DNA from: Marinobacter sp. EhC06
GTDB lineage: Bacteria; Pseudomonadota; Gammaproteobacteria; Pseudomonadales; Oleiphilaceae
Direction: 5' to 3'
Length of the DNA: 64,000 nt
Assembly: GCF_001650915.1 (NCBI RefSeq)
Contig: NZ_LXYO01000012.1
Span: forward strand, 434,001-498,000
The notes beneath the pieces are model-generated. The model was not told the origin of the DNA. It worked only from the letters and a program-made list of their open reading frames with translations, and did not search any database. Both the position numbers and the translations under genes were made by a program. Shown in pieces: positions 54,075 to 64,000 of this stretch (the first letter of the stretch is position 1; every line of letters begins with the position of its first letter).

Positions 54075-56948
54075 ATGCGACGTTGGGGCATTCGCAAGAA
54101 AGTTTTGGTGGTCACACTGGTTCCCACCCTCTTGACCACCCTGATGCTGGGGCTGTTCTTTACCTACAGCTGGGTTAACAATATAGAAAGCCTGCTGAAA
54201 GATCGGGGCGAATCACTCTCTCGTCAGCTCGCCGCCGGTTCCGAGTACGGCCTGTTTACCGCTAACCGCAGCTTGCTCAGCAGCCTCTCCAATGCCCTCC
54301 TGGAAGAGCAGGACGTGCGCTCCATCACCTTCTTTGGCAGTGACGGCTCGCGCCTGCTTCACACCGGGCCGGGAAGCTCAGAGACCGTTCAGTCCGGGGA
54401 ACTCACCGCCGAGCACGCAACCCGGATATCCCGAAAAAACAGCACTCGCTTCATCACCCCTGTTTTTCTCCAGGATCTGATGATCGAGAGCATGCTCGAC
54501 CCGGATGCCCGCCAGTCCATGTCGAATCTGCGAGAGCCTCTGGGCTGGGTGGTTGTGGAAATGTCCCATATCCGCACCGAAAAAGAGACGTACAAGGCCC
54601 TGCTGATTTCCCTGCTGCTCATTCTCGGGGGTGTCATTCTCAGCATGGCCATTGCCCTGCGACTGAGCCGCGCGTTCACCAACCCGGTGTTCGAACTGAA
54701 CGAGGCCGTTGCCAAACTCAAGGAAGGCAAGCTGGATACCCGGGTCTACACCGGCGCCGGGCCGGAGTTCGAACAGCTGGAATCCGGCCTCAATGCCATG
54801 GCCGAAGAGCTGAGCAAGGCCCAGGCGGAAATGCAGCAGAACATCGACCAGGCCACCGAAGATCTGCGGGAAACCCTGGAAACCATCGAAATCCAGAACA
54901 TCGAGCTGGATTTCGCCCGCAAGGAAGCGCTGGAAGCGAGCCGGATAAAGTCAGAGTTCCTGGCCAACATGTCACACGAAATCCGCACCCCGCTGAACGG
55001 CATCATCGGCTTCACCGAGCTGCTCCTGAAGAGCCCCCTGCCACGGCAGCAGCGGGACCATCTGAGCACCATCAGGAAATCCTCGGAGATCCTGCTTACC
55101 ATCATCAACGACATCCTGGACTTCTCCAAGATTGAGGCCGGTAAGCTGATCCTGGACCGGGTGCCCTTCCAGTTGCGGGATATTGTTGAGGAAGTCATGG
55201 TCATGCTGGCGCCGGCCGCCCATGCCAAGAACCTGGATCTGGTGCCACTGGTCTACAACGATGTGCCGGACAACATCATGGGTGACCCTTTGCGGGTCAA
55301 ACAGGTGATCACCAACCTGGTCAACAACGCCATCAAGTTTACCCAGACCGGCGAGGTAGTCCTGCGGGCGAGCCTGGAAGAGGAAGAGACCGATTCCAAC
55401 CGGGTTACGCTGCGCCTGAGCATCACGGATTCCGGCGTGGGTCTCTCCCGGGCCCAACAGCAATCCCTGTTCAACGCCTTCAGTCAGGCCGATGCCTCCA
55501 CCGCCCGTCAATACGGTGGTACCGGCCTCGGGCTGGCCATCTCGAAGCGTCTGGTTGAGGAGATGGGGGGCAAGATCGGGCTTGAGAGCGAACTTGGCAA
55601 GGGCTCGACCTTCTGGTTCACCCTCACCTCGGAGCTTGCCACCAGCGGTGAGGCCATTGCCCCCCGGGATGCCCTGCGTGGTGAACGGGTCATCTATCTG
55701 GAACAACAGAAAACCACCGGCCTGGCCGTGGAACACCTGTTGCGGGACTGGGGCATGGTGGTCGACCGGGTGGCCTCCCCCGGTGCACTGCAGGAACACA
55801 TTGAGGAAGCCCAGAAAAGCCAGGCCGGTTACGCCGTGGCTATTGTCGGCATTACCCGGCACCTGCTCAATTCCAGCCAGTACTGCAGCCTTGTCCGTAC
55901 CCTTGAGATCGAACGGGATTGCCGGACACTGTTGCTGACCCCCACCCTGGAAACTCACGACACGCCACTATCGGGGCTTGCCAGCGGCCACCTCACCAAA
56001 CCGGTGTGCCGCGATTCCCTCTACGACGAGCTTCTGCTGCTGGTGCACGGCATCAATTCCAGCGGCCGGGTGCCCGAATACGAGATTTCCGCCAACCGAG
56101 TGACCACCGCCAATGTTCCCCGGGTACTGGCAGTGGATGACAACGACGCCAACCTGAAGCTGGTAATGACCCTGCTGGAAGACTGCCAACTGGACGCCGA
56201 GGGCGCTTCCAGCGGATTTGAAGCCCTGAGCAAGGCCAGACAGAAACCCTTCGACCTGGTCTTCATGGATCTGCAGATGCCCGGCATGGACGGTGTGGAA
56301 ACCACGGCCAGGCTGAGGGAGATGGATACCGGCAATCACCGGACCCCGATCATTGCCCTGACCGCCCATGCCCTGTCGGACGAGCAGGAACGGCTGACCA
56401 AGCAGGGTTTCGATGGCTACATGCCCAAACCCATCAGCAGTGGCCAGCTCAACGACATCATTCATGAGTACACCGGCTACGTTTGCCCGAAGAGCGGCAG
56501 CGACGGTCGGCTTCCCGTGCCGGAAGTTCGCGACACCCGTCGGGCCCTGCGGCCATCAACGCGCAAAATGCAGCAGGACTGCGTCAGCGTCGAGGAAAGC
56601 ATTCAGCTGGCCGCCGGCAAAGCTGACCTGGCGGAAGAACTGTTCAGCATGCTGCTGGAACAGGTCCACGTGGATCGGGAGCGGATCCCGGATCTCTGGA
56701 CCAACGACAATATGGATGAGCTGCTGGAGTGCGTTCACAAACTCCATGGCGCCACCCGCTACTGCGGCGTACCGGAACTGAGGGCCGCAGCCAACCATCT
56801 GGAAACGGCGATCAAATGCTCTGCCCCGGATCTGGAGCACCAGAAAGACCAGTTGCTCTCGGCCATGGAGCGCCTGCAGATCTGGAGCGACCAGACCGAC
56901 TGGCAACAGCTGTTCCGCGAACGCCACGAGGCCGCCGAAACGACCTGA
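54075..56948 (+). CDS. gacS: hybrid sensor histidine kinase GacS/BarA
   Basis: 957 residues. Two membrane spans (about 10-28 and 176-196) bracket a periplasmic domain; a HAMP segment and coiled coil follow. The kinase has [12 protein letters not shown] (His301), a standard ATPase domain ([33 protein letters not shown]), a degenerate receiver (about 535-660) without an acceptor Asp, a true receiver ([10 protein letters not shown], Asp732) and an HPt domain with [12 protein letters not shown] (His888). It controls the Rsm/Csr switch through the GacA regulator, which is not in this window. CAGGAA precedes the ATG. Confidence 0.95.
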   Translation: MRRWGIRKKVLVVTLVPTLLTTLMLGLFFTYSWVNNIESLLKDRGESLSRQLAAGSEYGLFTANRSLLSSLSNALLEEQDVRSITFFGSDGSRLLHTGPGSSETVQSGELTAEHATRISRKNSTRFITPVFLQDLMIESMLDPDARQSMSNLREPLGWVVVEMSHIRTEKETYKALLISLLLILGGVILSMAIALRLSRAFTNPVFELNEAVAKLKEGKLDTRVYTGAGPEFEQLESGLNAMAEELSKAQAEMQQNIDQATEDLRETLETIEIQNIELDFARKEALEASRIKSEFLANMSHEIRTPLNGIIGFTELLLKSPLPRQQRDHLSTIRKSSEILLTIINDILDFSKIEAGKLILDRVPFQLRDIVEEVMVMLAPAAHAKNLDLVPLVYNDVPDNIMGDPLRVKQVITNLVNNAIKFTQTGEVVLRASLEEEETDSNRVTLRLSITDSGVGLSRAQQQSLFNAFSQADASTARQYGGTGLGLAISKRLVEEMGGKIGLESELGKGSTFWFTLTSELATSGEAIAPRDALRGERVIYLEQQKTTGLAVEHLLRDWGMVVDRVASPGALQEHIEEAQKSQAGYAVAIVGITRHLLNSSQYCSLVRTLEIERDCRTLLLTPTLETHDTPLSGLASGHLTKPVCRDSLYDELLLLVHGINSSGRVPEYEISANRVTTANVPRVLAVDDNDANLKLVMTLLEDCQLDAEGASSGFEALSKARQKPFDLVFMDLQMPGMDGVETTARLREMDTGNHRTPIIALTAHALSDEQERLTKQGFDGYMPKPISSGQLNDIIHEYTGYVCPKSGSDGRLPVPEVRDTRRALRPSTRKMQQDCVSVEESIQLAAGKADLAEELFSMLLEQVHVDRERIPDLWTNDNMDELLECVHKLHGATRYCGVPELRAAANHLETAIKCSAPDLEHQKDQLLSAMERLQIWSDQTDWQQLFRERHEAAETT

Positions 56949-56960
56949 CGCTACCTCGAA

Positions 56961-56982
56961 TCAGGCCCGGCTCCGGGCCTGA
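56961..56982. terminator. perfect palindrome overlapping the pdxJ stop codon
   Basis: TCAGGCCCGG-CT-CCGGGCCTGA, ten perfect pairs, includes the pdxJ stop codon on the minus strand and encodes its last residues. It lies between the convergent gacS and pdxJ ends. No T-run is present on either strand, so it may stop transcription only partly. Confidence 0.5.
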
Positions 56983-57701
56983 TCAATAATGGCCTTCATA
57001 TCCCGGACCGCTTCTTTCAGACCGGTGAAAACCGCTCGGGCGATAATGGCATGGCCAATATTCAGTTCGTTGATGCCATGGATCGCCGCTACCCGCTCGG
57101 TGTTGTGATAATGCAGGCCATGGCCGGCATTGACGATAAGCCCTTTCTTGCGGGCATAGGCCACCGCATCGGCAATGGTTTTGAACGCGGCATTTTCAAC
57201 CTCTGGCGTTTCGGCCTCGGCATACTCTCCGGTGTGAAGTTCGACTACCGGCGCGCCGCAACGCACTGCGGCATCAATCTGGGCCGGGTCCGGATCAATA
57301 AACAATGACACTTCGGCGCCAATTCGGGCCAGGCGCTCACAGGCCTTGGCCACCCGGGATTCCTGACCTTCCACATCCAGACCGCCCTCGGTGGTCAATT
57401 CCTCACGCTTCTCCGGCACCAGGCAGACACATTCCGGCCGAACCTGCTCGGCAAACGCCAGCATGGCATCGGTAACCGCCATCTCCAGGTTCATCTTGGT
57501 CTGAAGCACTTCCTTGAGTAACAGCACGTCCCGATCCTGGATATGACGCCGGTCTTCCCGCGGATGGATCGTGATGCCGTCTGCCCCGGCTTCCTCGGCC
57601 ATAAGTGCTGCCTGCACAGGGTCCGGATACCGGGTCCCCCTCGCCTGACGGAGGGTGGCAACGTGATCAATATTGACGCCAAGCAGTACTCTAGGATTCA
57701 T
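56961..57701 (-). CDS. pdxJ: pyridoxine 5'-phosphate synthase
   Basis: 246 residues. PdxJ condenses 3-amino-2-oxopropyl phosphate with deoxyxylulose phosphate to make vitamin B6 phosphate. [16 protein letters not shown] (7-22), [16 protein letters not shown] (about 40-55), [16 protein letters not shown] (about 96-111) and INAGH-like [11 protein letters not shown] (about 192) are the family blocks. It overlaps the end of recO by 11 bp. Confidence 0.96.
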   Translation of the reverse strand: MNPRVLLGVNIDHVATLRQARGTRYPDPVQAALMAEEAGADGITIHPREDRRHIQDRDVLLLKEVLQTKMNLEMAVTDAMLAFAEQVRPECVCLVPEKREELTTEGGLDVEGQESRVAKACERLARIGAEVSLFIDPDPAQIDAAVRCGAPVVELHTGEYAEAETPEVENAAFKTIADAVAYARKKGLIVNAGHGLHYHNTERVAAIHGINELNIGHAIIARAVFTGLKEAVRDMKAIIDQARSRA

Positions 57702-58419
57702 GGGATTCTCCCCGAAGGTGAGTGAAAAGGCTGCGACTGTTCAGGGGGCGCCCCTGCAAAAGATAATCGATCAGTACCCGCATGACCCGCTTCGCCAGCC
57801 GCCGACAGCGGTCCGATTGCAGATCATCCCGGGCCAGATCCAGTAATACTTCCCCGGGCAGATTCCGCAGTCGCACACCGGCCGACAGCCCGGAAACAAT
57901 ACCCTGCTCCGGATCATAGCAATACTCCCGGTCGGGCTCGACGGATTGCCCCGTATCGGTAGCAAGATCCCAGGCAAAGTCGTAACCCAGGGCGGCAGCA
58001 AAAGCCAGCTCGAACCGCCGCAGCACCGGCTCCACGTCTGTGGTGTCAGACAGCTGGCGGATGGCATCTATGTAGGCTGCAAAGAGGGTCGGATGGGGAT
58101 CAGCAGCGGGCAGAACCCGCTGCAACAGTTCATTCAGGTAGAGGCCACTATAGAGCGACACTGTCCGGGTGATTTTCGGGCCGGTTCGCACATCGACCTG
58201 GGTCAGGGTTTTCAGGTCACCCCGACCCGCCCAGTCCACCACCAGCGGCTGGAAGGGCTGGAGCTGGGCTTTCAGAGGACTTTTGGCACTGTTGGCGCCC
58301 CGGGCAAGGACGGTCATCCGGCCATGGTTCAGGGCAAAGAGATCCACCATCAGGCTGGTTTCCCGCCAGGGCCGGCGGTGCAGGACATAAGCGGGCTCCT
58401 GAAGTTCAGGCCCCTTCAT
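57691..58419 (-). CDS. recO: DNA repair protein RecO
   Basis: 242 residues: N-terminal OB fold ([19 protein letters not shown], about 11-29), helical middle and a short C-terminal domain. RecO loads RecA with RecR on SSB-coated DNA. The zinc cysteines of some RecO proteins are absent; only [10 protein letters not shown] remains in that area. It is 7 bp downstream of era. Confidence 0.94.
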   Translation of the reverse strand: MKGPELQEPAYVLHRRPWRETSLMVDLFALNHGRMTVLARGANSAKSPLKAQLQPFQPLVVDWAGRGDLKTLTQVDVRTGPKITRTVSLYSGLYLNELLQRVLPAADPHPTLFAAYIDAIRQLSDTTDVEPVLRRFELAFAAALGYDFAWDLATDTGQSVEPDREYCYDPEQGIVSGLSAGVRLRNLPGEVLLDLARDDLQSDRCRRLAKRVMRVLIDYLLQGRPLNSRSLFTHLRGESHES

Positions 58420-58426
58420 CGCCGCC

Positions 58427-59344
58427 TCAGAGGTCGTTCATGCCCAGGCTCTTCAGGGCCCGGTCGCTGTCTGCCCAGCCACGCTTAACCTTGACCCAGA
58501 GCCTCAACATGATTTTGCTGTCGAACATACGCTCCATATCCGTGCGCGCCTCCTGACCAATCCGGCGCATCCGCTCGCCCTTTTCGCCGATGATGATCTT
58601 CTTCTGACCTTCACGCTCGACCAGGATCAGTGCGGAAATATGCAGGGTCTTGCCCTCCCGCTTGAACTCCTCGATCTCCACCGCAACGGAGTAAGGCAAT
58701 TCAGCCCCCAACTGGCGGGTGATTTTTTCCCGGACGATCTCCGACGCCAGGAAACGCTCACTGCGATCGGTAATCTGGTCGTCCGGGTAGAAGTGGATAC
58801 TCTCCGGCAGGAAACGCCCCACCGCCTCTTCCAGAGGTTCAAGGTTGGTCTCTTTCAGGGCCGAAAGCGGAATGATCTCGGCAAACTCACGCTTTTTCGA
58901 GAGCATGTCCAGGTGCGGCAGCAGGCTTTCCCGCTTTTCAATCTTGTCGACCTTGTTCACCGCCAGGATCACAGGGCATTTCAGCCGGCTGAGTTTCTCC
59001 AGCACCATTTCATCCGCCGTCGTCCAGGCCAGCTGCTCCACCACGAACACCACCACATCGACATCAATGAGTGCCGACGTGGCTGCCTTGTTCATGTAAC
59101 GGTTAATGGCCCGGGGCTCTTCCTCATGCATGCCCGGTGTGTCCACGTAGATCGCCTGCACCGGCCCCACCGTCTTGATCCCAAGCACCTGATGACGCGT
59201 GGTCTGCGGCTTGCGGGAGGTTATGCTCAGCTTCTGCCCCAGGATATGGTTCAGTAGTGTGGACTTGCCCACGTTCGGACGGCCGACGATGGCCACAAAA
59301 CCGCAGCGACTGTCCGGGTTTTCCGGACGGGTGATATCGTTCAT
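58427..59344 (-). CDS. era: GTPase Era
   Basis: 305 residues. G1 is [15 protein letters not shown] (about 21-35), G3 [10 protein letters not shown]4 NKVDKI, and a KH RNA-binding domain closes the protein ([18 protein letters not shown]). Era binds the 3' end of 16S rRNA in 30S assembly. Its start shares one base with the rnc stop (TAATG), so the pair is coupled. Confidence 0.97.
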   Translation of the reverse strand: MNDITRPENPDSRCGFVAIVGRPNVGKSTLLNHILGQKLSITSRKPQTTRHQVLGIKTVGPVQAIYVDTPGMHEEEPRAINRYMNKAATSALIDVDVVVFVVEQLAWTTADEMVLEKLSRLKCPVILAVNKVDKIEKRESLLPHLDMLSKKREFAEIIPLSALKETNLEPLEEAVGRFLPESIHFYPDDQITDRSERFLASEIVREKITRQLGAELPYSVAVEIEEFKREGKTLHISALILVEREGQKKIIIGEKGERMRRIGQEARTDMERMFDSKIMLRLWVKVKRGWADSDRALKSLGMNDL

Positions 59345-60033
59345 TACTGGTTCTCCACGCCCAGCTCTTTCAGGGCGTTACGGGCTGCCTGCTGCTCGGC
59401 CACCCGGCGGCTGCTGCCGGTCCCGGTGGTCTTTCGGTCCAGCGAAGGCAGCGCACAGGATACATGGAATGTCTGGTTGTGAGCCTCGCCATCCACCGAA
59501 ATCACGTCATAGCGCGGTAATGGAAACTGGCGGGACTGAAGGTATTCCTGCAAGCGGGTCTTGGGGTCTTTCTGGGTATCCTGGAGATCAAGCTTTTCCA
59601 ACCGGTGCTCGAACCAGCGCAAGACCTGTTCCCGGCAAGTGTGAAAGTCACTGTCCAGGTAGATCGCACCAATGATGGACTCCACCGCATCAGCCAGGAT
59701 GGATTCGCGACGGAACCCGCCGCTTTTCAGTTCACCGGAGCCCAGGCGCAGGTAACTTCCGAGTTGGAACTCGCGGCCAATCTCAGCCAGCGTCACGCCC
59801 TTTACCATGCGGGCCCGCAGGCGGCTCAGCTGGCCTTCACGGGCTTTTTCGAAGTGCAGAAACAGATACTCGGCAATAACCATGTTCACAATGGAATCGC
59901 CGAGGAATTCGAGGCGCTCGTTATTCTGGTTTCCGAAGCTCCGGTGGGTAAGTGCCAGCAGAAGCCGCTCCGGCGATTTGAACTGATAGCCAATGCGCCG
60001 CTGTAACTGATCCAGATCCGGTTGTGAACTCAC
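59344..60033 (-). CDS. rnc: ribonuclease III
   Basis: 229 residues. The signature [14 protein letters not shown] (about 38-51) and [15 protein letters not shown] carry the metal ligands; a double-stranded RNA-binding domain (about 158-225) completes the enzyme. The start GTG 60033 overlaps the DUF4845 stop as GTGA. RNase III processes rRNA and cuts double-stranded RNA. Confidence 0.97.
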   Translation of the reverse strand: MSSQPDLDQLQRRIGYQFKSPERLLLALTHRSFGNQNNERLEFLGDSIVNMVIAEYLFLHFEKAREGQLSRLRARMVKGVTLAEIGREFQLGSYLRLGSGELKSGGFRRESILADAVESIIGAIYLDSDFHTCREQVLRWFEHRLEKLDLQDTQKDPKTRLQEYLQSRQFPLPRYDVISVDGEAHNQTFHVSCALPSLDRKTTGTGSSRRVAEQQAARNALKELGVENQ

Positions 60034-60419
60034 TTGCCCTTCATCTCATATTGGTGCTTGAAGTGAACCACCGTATCCACATTACTGAACAGGTTGTTAC
60101 GCACTTCGTAATCAACATTGATAACGACCAGATCGCCGTCTTTATCGACAGAAATATTCTTGGCATCGAAACCCCGGACATTGTTCACACTGAGCCGCTT
60201 GTTAATCAGTGTGCGGACCTGGGCCGGCCCCATCTGAGAGAGGCCCTCGGTGCCATCGAGACTTTCCAGCGCCTCCTGAATCGTGATGTCATCCAGGTAG
60301 GCGGGGCCCAGCTTGATCACCAGCGTCAGCAGACCACCAAAAAACAGCACCATAACCATCATGGTCAATGCCGAAGCACCCCGCTGACGGCCCATGCCGG
60401 AAAGATTGTTTTTCTTCAT
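60030..60419 (-). CDS. DUF4845 small membrane-anchored protein
   Basis: 129 residues: a short cytoplasmic head, one membrane helix ([22 protein letters not shown], about 17-38) and a soluble domain with [14 protein letters not shown]. It is the usual DUF4845 gene between lepB and rnc. It overlaps rnc by 4 bp and lies 26 bp after lepB. Function is unproven. Confidence 0.9.
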   Translation of the reverse strand: MKKNNLSGMGRQRGASALTMMVMVLFFGGLLTLVIKLGPAYLDDITIQEALESLDGTEGLSQMGPAQVRTLINKRLSVNNVRGFDAKNISVDKDGDLVVINVDYEVRNNLFSNVDTVVHFKHQYEMKGK

Positions 60420-60445
60420 TACGACTGCGCTCCAGATAGTCCGAG

Positions 60446-61252
60446 TTACTCGATTCCGCCTACACGATCAAAGGATGGCAGACTGGTAAGGGATTTCCAG
60501 TGCATCCAGATAGCAAAGGCCTTGCCCACCACCAGCTCGTCCGGGACCGTGCCCCAGTAGCGGCTGTCATTACTGTTGTCGCGATTGTCACCCATGACGA
60601 AATAATGGCCTTCGGGCACCAGCCACTCACCCTCACCACTGCCACCGGGCCGACCCATGGTCAGGAAAATGTCGTGCTCGACTTCACCCAGATCTTCACG
60701 GCGCAGCTCCATCGGCGGCAGTCTCGCGATAAATCGCGTTTCGACCTTCTCACCGTTGATGAACAACTGCTTGTCACGGTAACGGATATGATCGCCCGGC
60801 AGACCGATTACCCGCTTGATGTAGTTGGTCTGGCCGTCTTCCGGGTAGCGGAACACCATCACGTCGCCACGCTGCGGATCGCCAACCGGGATCACTTTGG
60901 TCCCGGCAACAGGCAGTCTCAATCCGTAGGCGTATTTGTTCACCAGAATGAAGTCGCCCACCTCCAGGGTAGGCAGCATGGACCCTGACGGGATCTGGAA
61001 CGGCTCCACCAGAAAGGAGCGCAGCACCAGCACAATTGCCAACACCGGGAAAAACGATCGGCTCAGGTCGACCAGGTAGGGTTCTTTCGGTTCCTCAGAT
61101 TCCGAGGATGAGCCATCACCCACTTCTCCGGCAGCACCACTGGCACGGTAGGCAGCAAGACGACGATCACGAAGAAACAGCTTGTCCGCCAGCCAGATCA
61201 GACCCGTTGCAAAGGTCAGTACCACCAGTACCAGGGGAAAATCGATATCCAT
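60446..61252 (-). CDS. lepB: signal peptidase I
   Basis: 268 residues with two N-terminal membrane spans. The catalytic serine is in IPSGSMLPTL (about 92), the lysine in NYIKRVIGLPGD (about 147) and GDNRDNSNDSRYWG is the conserved box E. LepB removes signal peptides at the inner membrane outer face. It is 12 bp downstream of lepA. Confidence 0.96.
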   Translation of the reverse strand: MDIDFPLVLVVLTFATGLIWLADKLFLRDRRLAAYRASGAAGEVGDGSSSESEEPKEPYLVDLSRSFFPVLAIVLVLRSFLVEPFQIPSGSMLPTLEVGDFILVNKYAYGLRLPVAGTKVIPVGDPQRGDVMVFRYPEDGQTNYIKRVIGLPGDHIRYRDKQLFINGEKVETRFIARLPPMELRREDLGEVEHDIFLTMGRPGGSGEGEWLVPEGHYFVMGDNRDNSNDSRYWGTVPDELVVGKAFAIWMHWKSLTSLPSFDRVGGIE

Positions 61253-61264
61253 CCAGGAGGCCTT

Positions 61265-63073
61265 TTATTTATCTACTTTCAGTACGGCAAGAAACGCTTC
61301 CTGAGGCACCTCGACATTACCCAGCTGCTTCATACGCTTTTTACCTTCCTTCTGCTTCTGCAGCAGTTTCTTCTTCCGGCTCACATCACCACCGTAACAC
61401 TTGGCGGTTACGTTCTTGCGCAGTGCCTTGACCGTGACCCGCGATACCACCTGATTACCGATGGCGGCCTGAATGGCAATATCGAACATTTGCCGCGGAA
61501 TCAGTTCTTTCATCTTCTCGATCAGCTGGCGACCTTTGTGATGGGCCTGCTCCTTGTGCACGATCAGAGCCAGGGCATCAACGCGCTCACCGTTGATCAA
61601 AACGTCCAGCCGCACCAGATTGGCGGTCTGGAATCGGGTAAAATGATAATCCAGAGAGGCAAAACCGCGGCTGGCCGACTTGATCCGATCAAAGAAGTCC
61701 ATTACCACTTCGGCCATGGGCAGCTCATAGGTGAGCTGGACCTGGGTCGTCATGAAGTGCATGTTCTTCTGGACGCCACGCTTTTCCTCGCACAAGGCTA
61801 TTACGTTGCCGATATGCTCCTGGGGTACCAGGATATTCGCTTCCACAATCGGCTCACGCATTTCCTCAATGGAACCAATATCCGGAAGCCGGGACGGGTT
61901 GTCTACCGACAGCGTCTCACCCTGTTTGGTAACCACCTCATAGATAACCGTTGGCGCCGTGGTGATCAGGTCGATGTCGTATTCCCGTTCCAGCCGCTCC
62001 TGGATAATCTCCATGTGTAGCATGCCCAGGAAACCACAGCGGAAACCGAAGCCAAGGGCATCGGAGTTCTCCGGCTCGAAAAACAGGGAAGCATCGTTCA
62101 GGGTCAGCTTTTCCAGGGCGTCCCGAAAATCGTTGTAGTCGTCGGCGCTGACCGGGAATAACCCGGCGTATACCTGGGGTTTAACCTTTTTGAAGCCCGG
62201 CAACATCGGCGTCTGCTCGGCGAACTTCTGATGCACGATGGTGTCGCCGACGGGCGCACCATGAATATCCTTGATGCCTGCCACTACGAAGCCGACATCG
62301 CCGGCTTCGAGCATGTCGGTGTCCTTCGGTTTGGGATTGAAAATACCGACCTTGTCGGCGTTCCAGGCCTTGCCGGTGGACTTGATAACGATCTTGTCGC
62401 CTTTTTTCAGGGTACCTTCGGTCACCCTTACCAGAGACACCACGCCCAGATAATTGTCGAACCAGGAATCGATAATCAGCGCCTGCAGTGGCGCGCTCCG
62501 GTCGCCCTTTGGCGGCGGGATTTTCTTGATCAGATCTTCCAGCACATCCTCAACACCCAGGCCACTCTTGGCGCTGCAGCGGACCGCATCAGAGGCTTCA
62601 ATGCCGATGATGTCCTCGATTTCCGCCGCTACCCGTTCCGGTTCGGCCTGGGGCAAGTCCATCTTGTTCAGAACTGGCACCACTTCGAGGCCCTGCTCAA
62701 TGGCGGTATAGCAGTTGGCCACCGACTGGGCTTCAACGCCCTGCCCGGCGTCGACCACCAGCAAGGCCCCTTCGCAGGCATAAAGCGACCGAGAGACCTC
62801 ATAGGAAAAATCCACATGGCCCGGGGTGTCGATAAAGTTCAGTTTGTATTCCTGGCCGTCACGGGCTTTGTAATTCAGCGTGACACTCTGGGCCTTGATG
62901 GTAATCCCTCGCTCACGCTCGAGATCCATGGAGTCCAGGACCTGCTCGGCCATTTCACGGTCGGTCAGGCCGCCGCAAACCTGGATAAAACGGTCTGCCA
63001 GCGTGGATTTACCATGGTCGATGTGGGCGATGATGGAAAAGTTACGGATTCGGCTCAGTTCAGTCACAGACAA
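61265..63073 (-). CDS. lepA: translation elongation factor 4 (LepA)
   Basis: 602 residues. The GTP motifs are AHIDHGKST (about 16-24), DTPGHVDF and NKMDLP; the LepA-specific C-terminal domain includes [20 protein letters not shown] (about 562-581). The start is either TTG 63073 or GTG 63067, two codons apart; both lack a strong ribosome site. LepA can back-translocate ribosomes and aids 30S assembly. It heads the lepA-lepB-DUF4845-rnc-era-recO-pdxJ run. Confidence 0.96.
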   Translation of the reverse strand: MSVTELSRIRNFSIIAHIDHGKSTLADRFIQVCGGLTDREMAEQVLDSMDLERERGITIKAQSVTLNYKARDGQEYKLNFIDTPGHVDFSYEVSRSLYACEGALLVVDAGQGVEAQSVANCYTAIEQGLEVVPVLNKMDLPQAEPERVAAEIEDIIGIEASDAVRCSAKSGLGVEDVLEDLIKKIPPPKGDRSAPLQALIIDSWFDNYLGVVSLVRVTEGTLKKGDKIVIKSTGKAWNADKVGIFNPKPKDTDMLEAGDVGFVVAGIKDIHGAPVGDTIVHQKFAEQTPMLPGFKKVKPQVYAGLFPVSADDYNDFRDALEKLTLNDASLFFEPENSDALGFGFRCGFLGMLHMEIIQERLEREYDIDLITTAPTVIYEVVTKQGETLSVDNPSRLPDIGSIEEMREPIVEANILVPQEHIGNVIALCEEKRGVQKNMHFMTTQVQLTYELPMAEVVMDFFDRIKSASRGFASLDYHFTRFQTANLVRLDVLINGERVDALALIVHKEQAHHKGRQLIEKMKELIPRQMFDIAIQAAIGNQVVSRVTVKALRKNVTAKCYGGDVSRKKKLLQKQKEGKKRMKQLGNVEVPQEAFLAVLKVDK

Positions 63074-63171
63074 TGAATACTCAGTTAAGACGAAGGATTG
63101 AGCCCGGAGGGGCCGCTACCGGGATCCGGGAACGGCGTGATTTTACCGGTTACCGGCCGCCATTGCCATGA

Positions 63172-64000
63172 TCAGGAAATCAGCGGCCTTTCGTATTGCC
63201 GGATCAGGAAGCCAATGAGGGCATCCTCGTCCAGCGGATAGCTGAACAGGTTGCCCTGACACTGGGCACAGCCGTGAGTTTTCAGGAAGCTCAGTTGCTG
63301 CGGGGTTTCCACACCTTCTGCAACCACTGTGAGGTGGAGCTTGCGGGCCAGGGCAATTACCGCGGAGGCAACATCGGTAGCACTGACATTGTAGGGTATA
63401 TCGCGGATGAACCGGTGATCGATCTTGATCACATCCAGGGGCAGCTGTTGCAGCGAAACCAGAGAACAGGAACCGGTGCCAAAATCATCGAGAATCAGAC
63501 AGACCCCCAAATCATGGAGCGACACCAGCAACTCCCGGAGCATTCGTGGATCTTCATTGAGCAGTTCCGCCGGCATTTCCAGCTCGAGGCGCTCGGGCGA
63601 GACGCCGGTTTCGGTGATGACCTGGCGAATCATATCCAGGAAACCGGAATCGGTCAGCTGGCGAACGGACAGATTCACCGCCATTTTCAGAGATTCGAAA
63701 CCGGCCCGTTCCAGGGCCTGCACCTGAATACAGGCCTGCCTTAGGGCCCATTCTCCCAGGCGCACGATCAGGCCCGTTTCCTCAGCCAGGCCGATGAACT
63801 GCTGGGCGGAAACCAGTCCTTTCTCCGGATGATGCCAGCGCAGGAATGCCTCAACCCCGATGACCCGCTCACTGGCCAGATCAATCTTCGGCTGGTAGTG
63901 CAAAACGAAGCGATCACCATCCAGGGCCGTGGCCAACTCCTCCTGCTGCAGGAGCCGGCGCGCCGCCTTGATATTCATGGCCGGCGTGAAGAACTGGAAG
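63172..64000 (-). CDS. EAL domain protein, N-terminal part outside the window
   Basis: 276 visible residues, continuing past the window edge. The reading frame is open up to base 63999 and its first residues (FQFFTPAMNIKAARRLLQQE) match the linker that usually joins a GGDEF domain to an EAL domain, so a GGDEF half probably lies beyond the edge. The EAL domain reads VEAFLRW, that is E-A-F in place of E-A-L, then NLSVRQL, LELEMPAELL, DDFGTGSCS, IKIDHRFI and EGVET. The Glu after LELEMP is retained in part, so activity is uncertain. It lies 98 bp upstream of the lepA start. Confidence 0.87.
   Translation of the reverse strand, partial: FQFFTPAMNIKAARRLLQQEELATALDGDRFVLHYQPKIDLASERVIGVEAFLRWHHPEKGLVSAQQFIGLAEETGLIVRLGEWALRQACIQVQALERAGFESLKMAVNLSVRQLTDSGFLDMIRQVITETGVSPERLELEMPAELLNEDPRMLRELLVSLHDLGVCLILDDFGTGSCSLVSLQQLPLDVIKIDHRFIRDIPYNVSATDVASAVIALARKLHLTVVAEGVETPQQLSFLKTHGCAQCQGNLFSYPLDEDALIGFLIRQYERPLIS

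Overview
The window is a 64 kb chromosomal segment from a marine gammaproteobacterium, almost certainly Marinobacter. The strongest marker is a 511-residue alcohol-forming fatty acyl-CoA reductase of the Marinobacter wax-ester type (26851-28386). The conserved lepA-lepB-DUF4845-rnc-era-recO-pdxJ block, followed by gacS and cysM-rlmD-relA-mazG, also fits the Pseudomonas/Marinobacter lineage. I see no prophage, insertion sequence, CRISPR array, rRNA or tRNA. The window is mostly ordinary chromosome; the unusual material lies in intergenic repeats, small proteins and signalling fusions.

Layout. 1-10 kb: the C-terminal tail of a FhuF-like Fe-S protein, a tiny membrane protein behind a Fur-like box, a PQQ-type sugar dehydrogenase, a GFA protein, two aldo/keto reductases, a tandem-glutaredoxin protein, a fatty acid hydroxylase-like protein, DacB (PBP4) and a DUF4397 lipoprotein. 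10.7-16.6 kb: a five-gene minus-strand cluster (acyl-CoA dehydrogenase, SDR, APH-fold kinase, histidine phosphatase-like protein, SDR) with a divergent LysR gene. It resembles a split bacterial ACAD10/ACAD11 or levulinate (Lva) system for 4-hydroxyacyl-CoAs. 17-24.6 kb: an EAL protein, an isopropylmalate/tartrate-type dehydrogenase, an aminotransferase, a 2-hydroxyacid dehydrogenase, a fatty acid desaturase and a LuxR-type response regulator. 24.6-28.4 kb: acetyl-CoA synthetase and the fatty acyl-CoA reductase. 28.6-36.3 kb: a FleN/MinD-like ATPase divergent from a signalling run (HDOD-GAF-histidine kinase, receiver-PAS-GGDEF-EAL, methyltransferase, DUF2156 acyltransferase-like protein). 36-47.6 kb: murI, nudC, plsB, rsmJ, tsaB, adk, a YbaK-HDOD fusion and ppc. 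47.7-63 kb: a convergent pair of paralogous small proteins, mazG, relA, rlmD, cysM, gacS, pdxJ, recO, era, rnc, DUF4845, lepB and lepA. The window ends inside a GGDEF/EAL-type gene.

Together the genes describe acetyl-CoA and fatty acid metabolism (acetate activation, desaturation, reduction to fatty alcohol, phospholipid acylation), several c-di-GMP and HDOD signalling proteins, and core translation, envelope and stringent-response functions.

The most notable unexplained feature is a family of three long intergenic palindromes (4499-4601, 14225-14331, 23686-23795). Their 23-28 bp arms are unrelated in sequence between copies but self-complementary in each. Their 53-57 nt cores are conserved and appear to fold into two small hairpins with TGGA-type loops. 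Conserved pairing with changed sequence points to selection for, or mechanistic maintenance of, a secondary structure.
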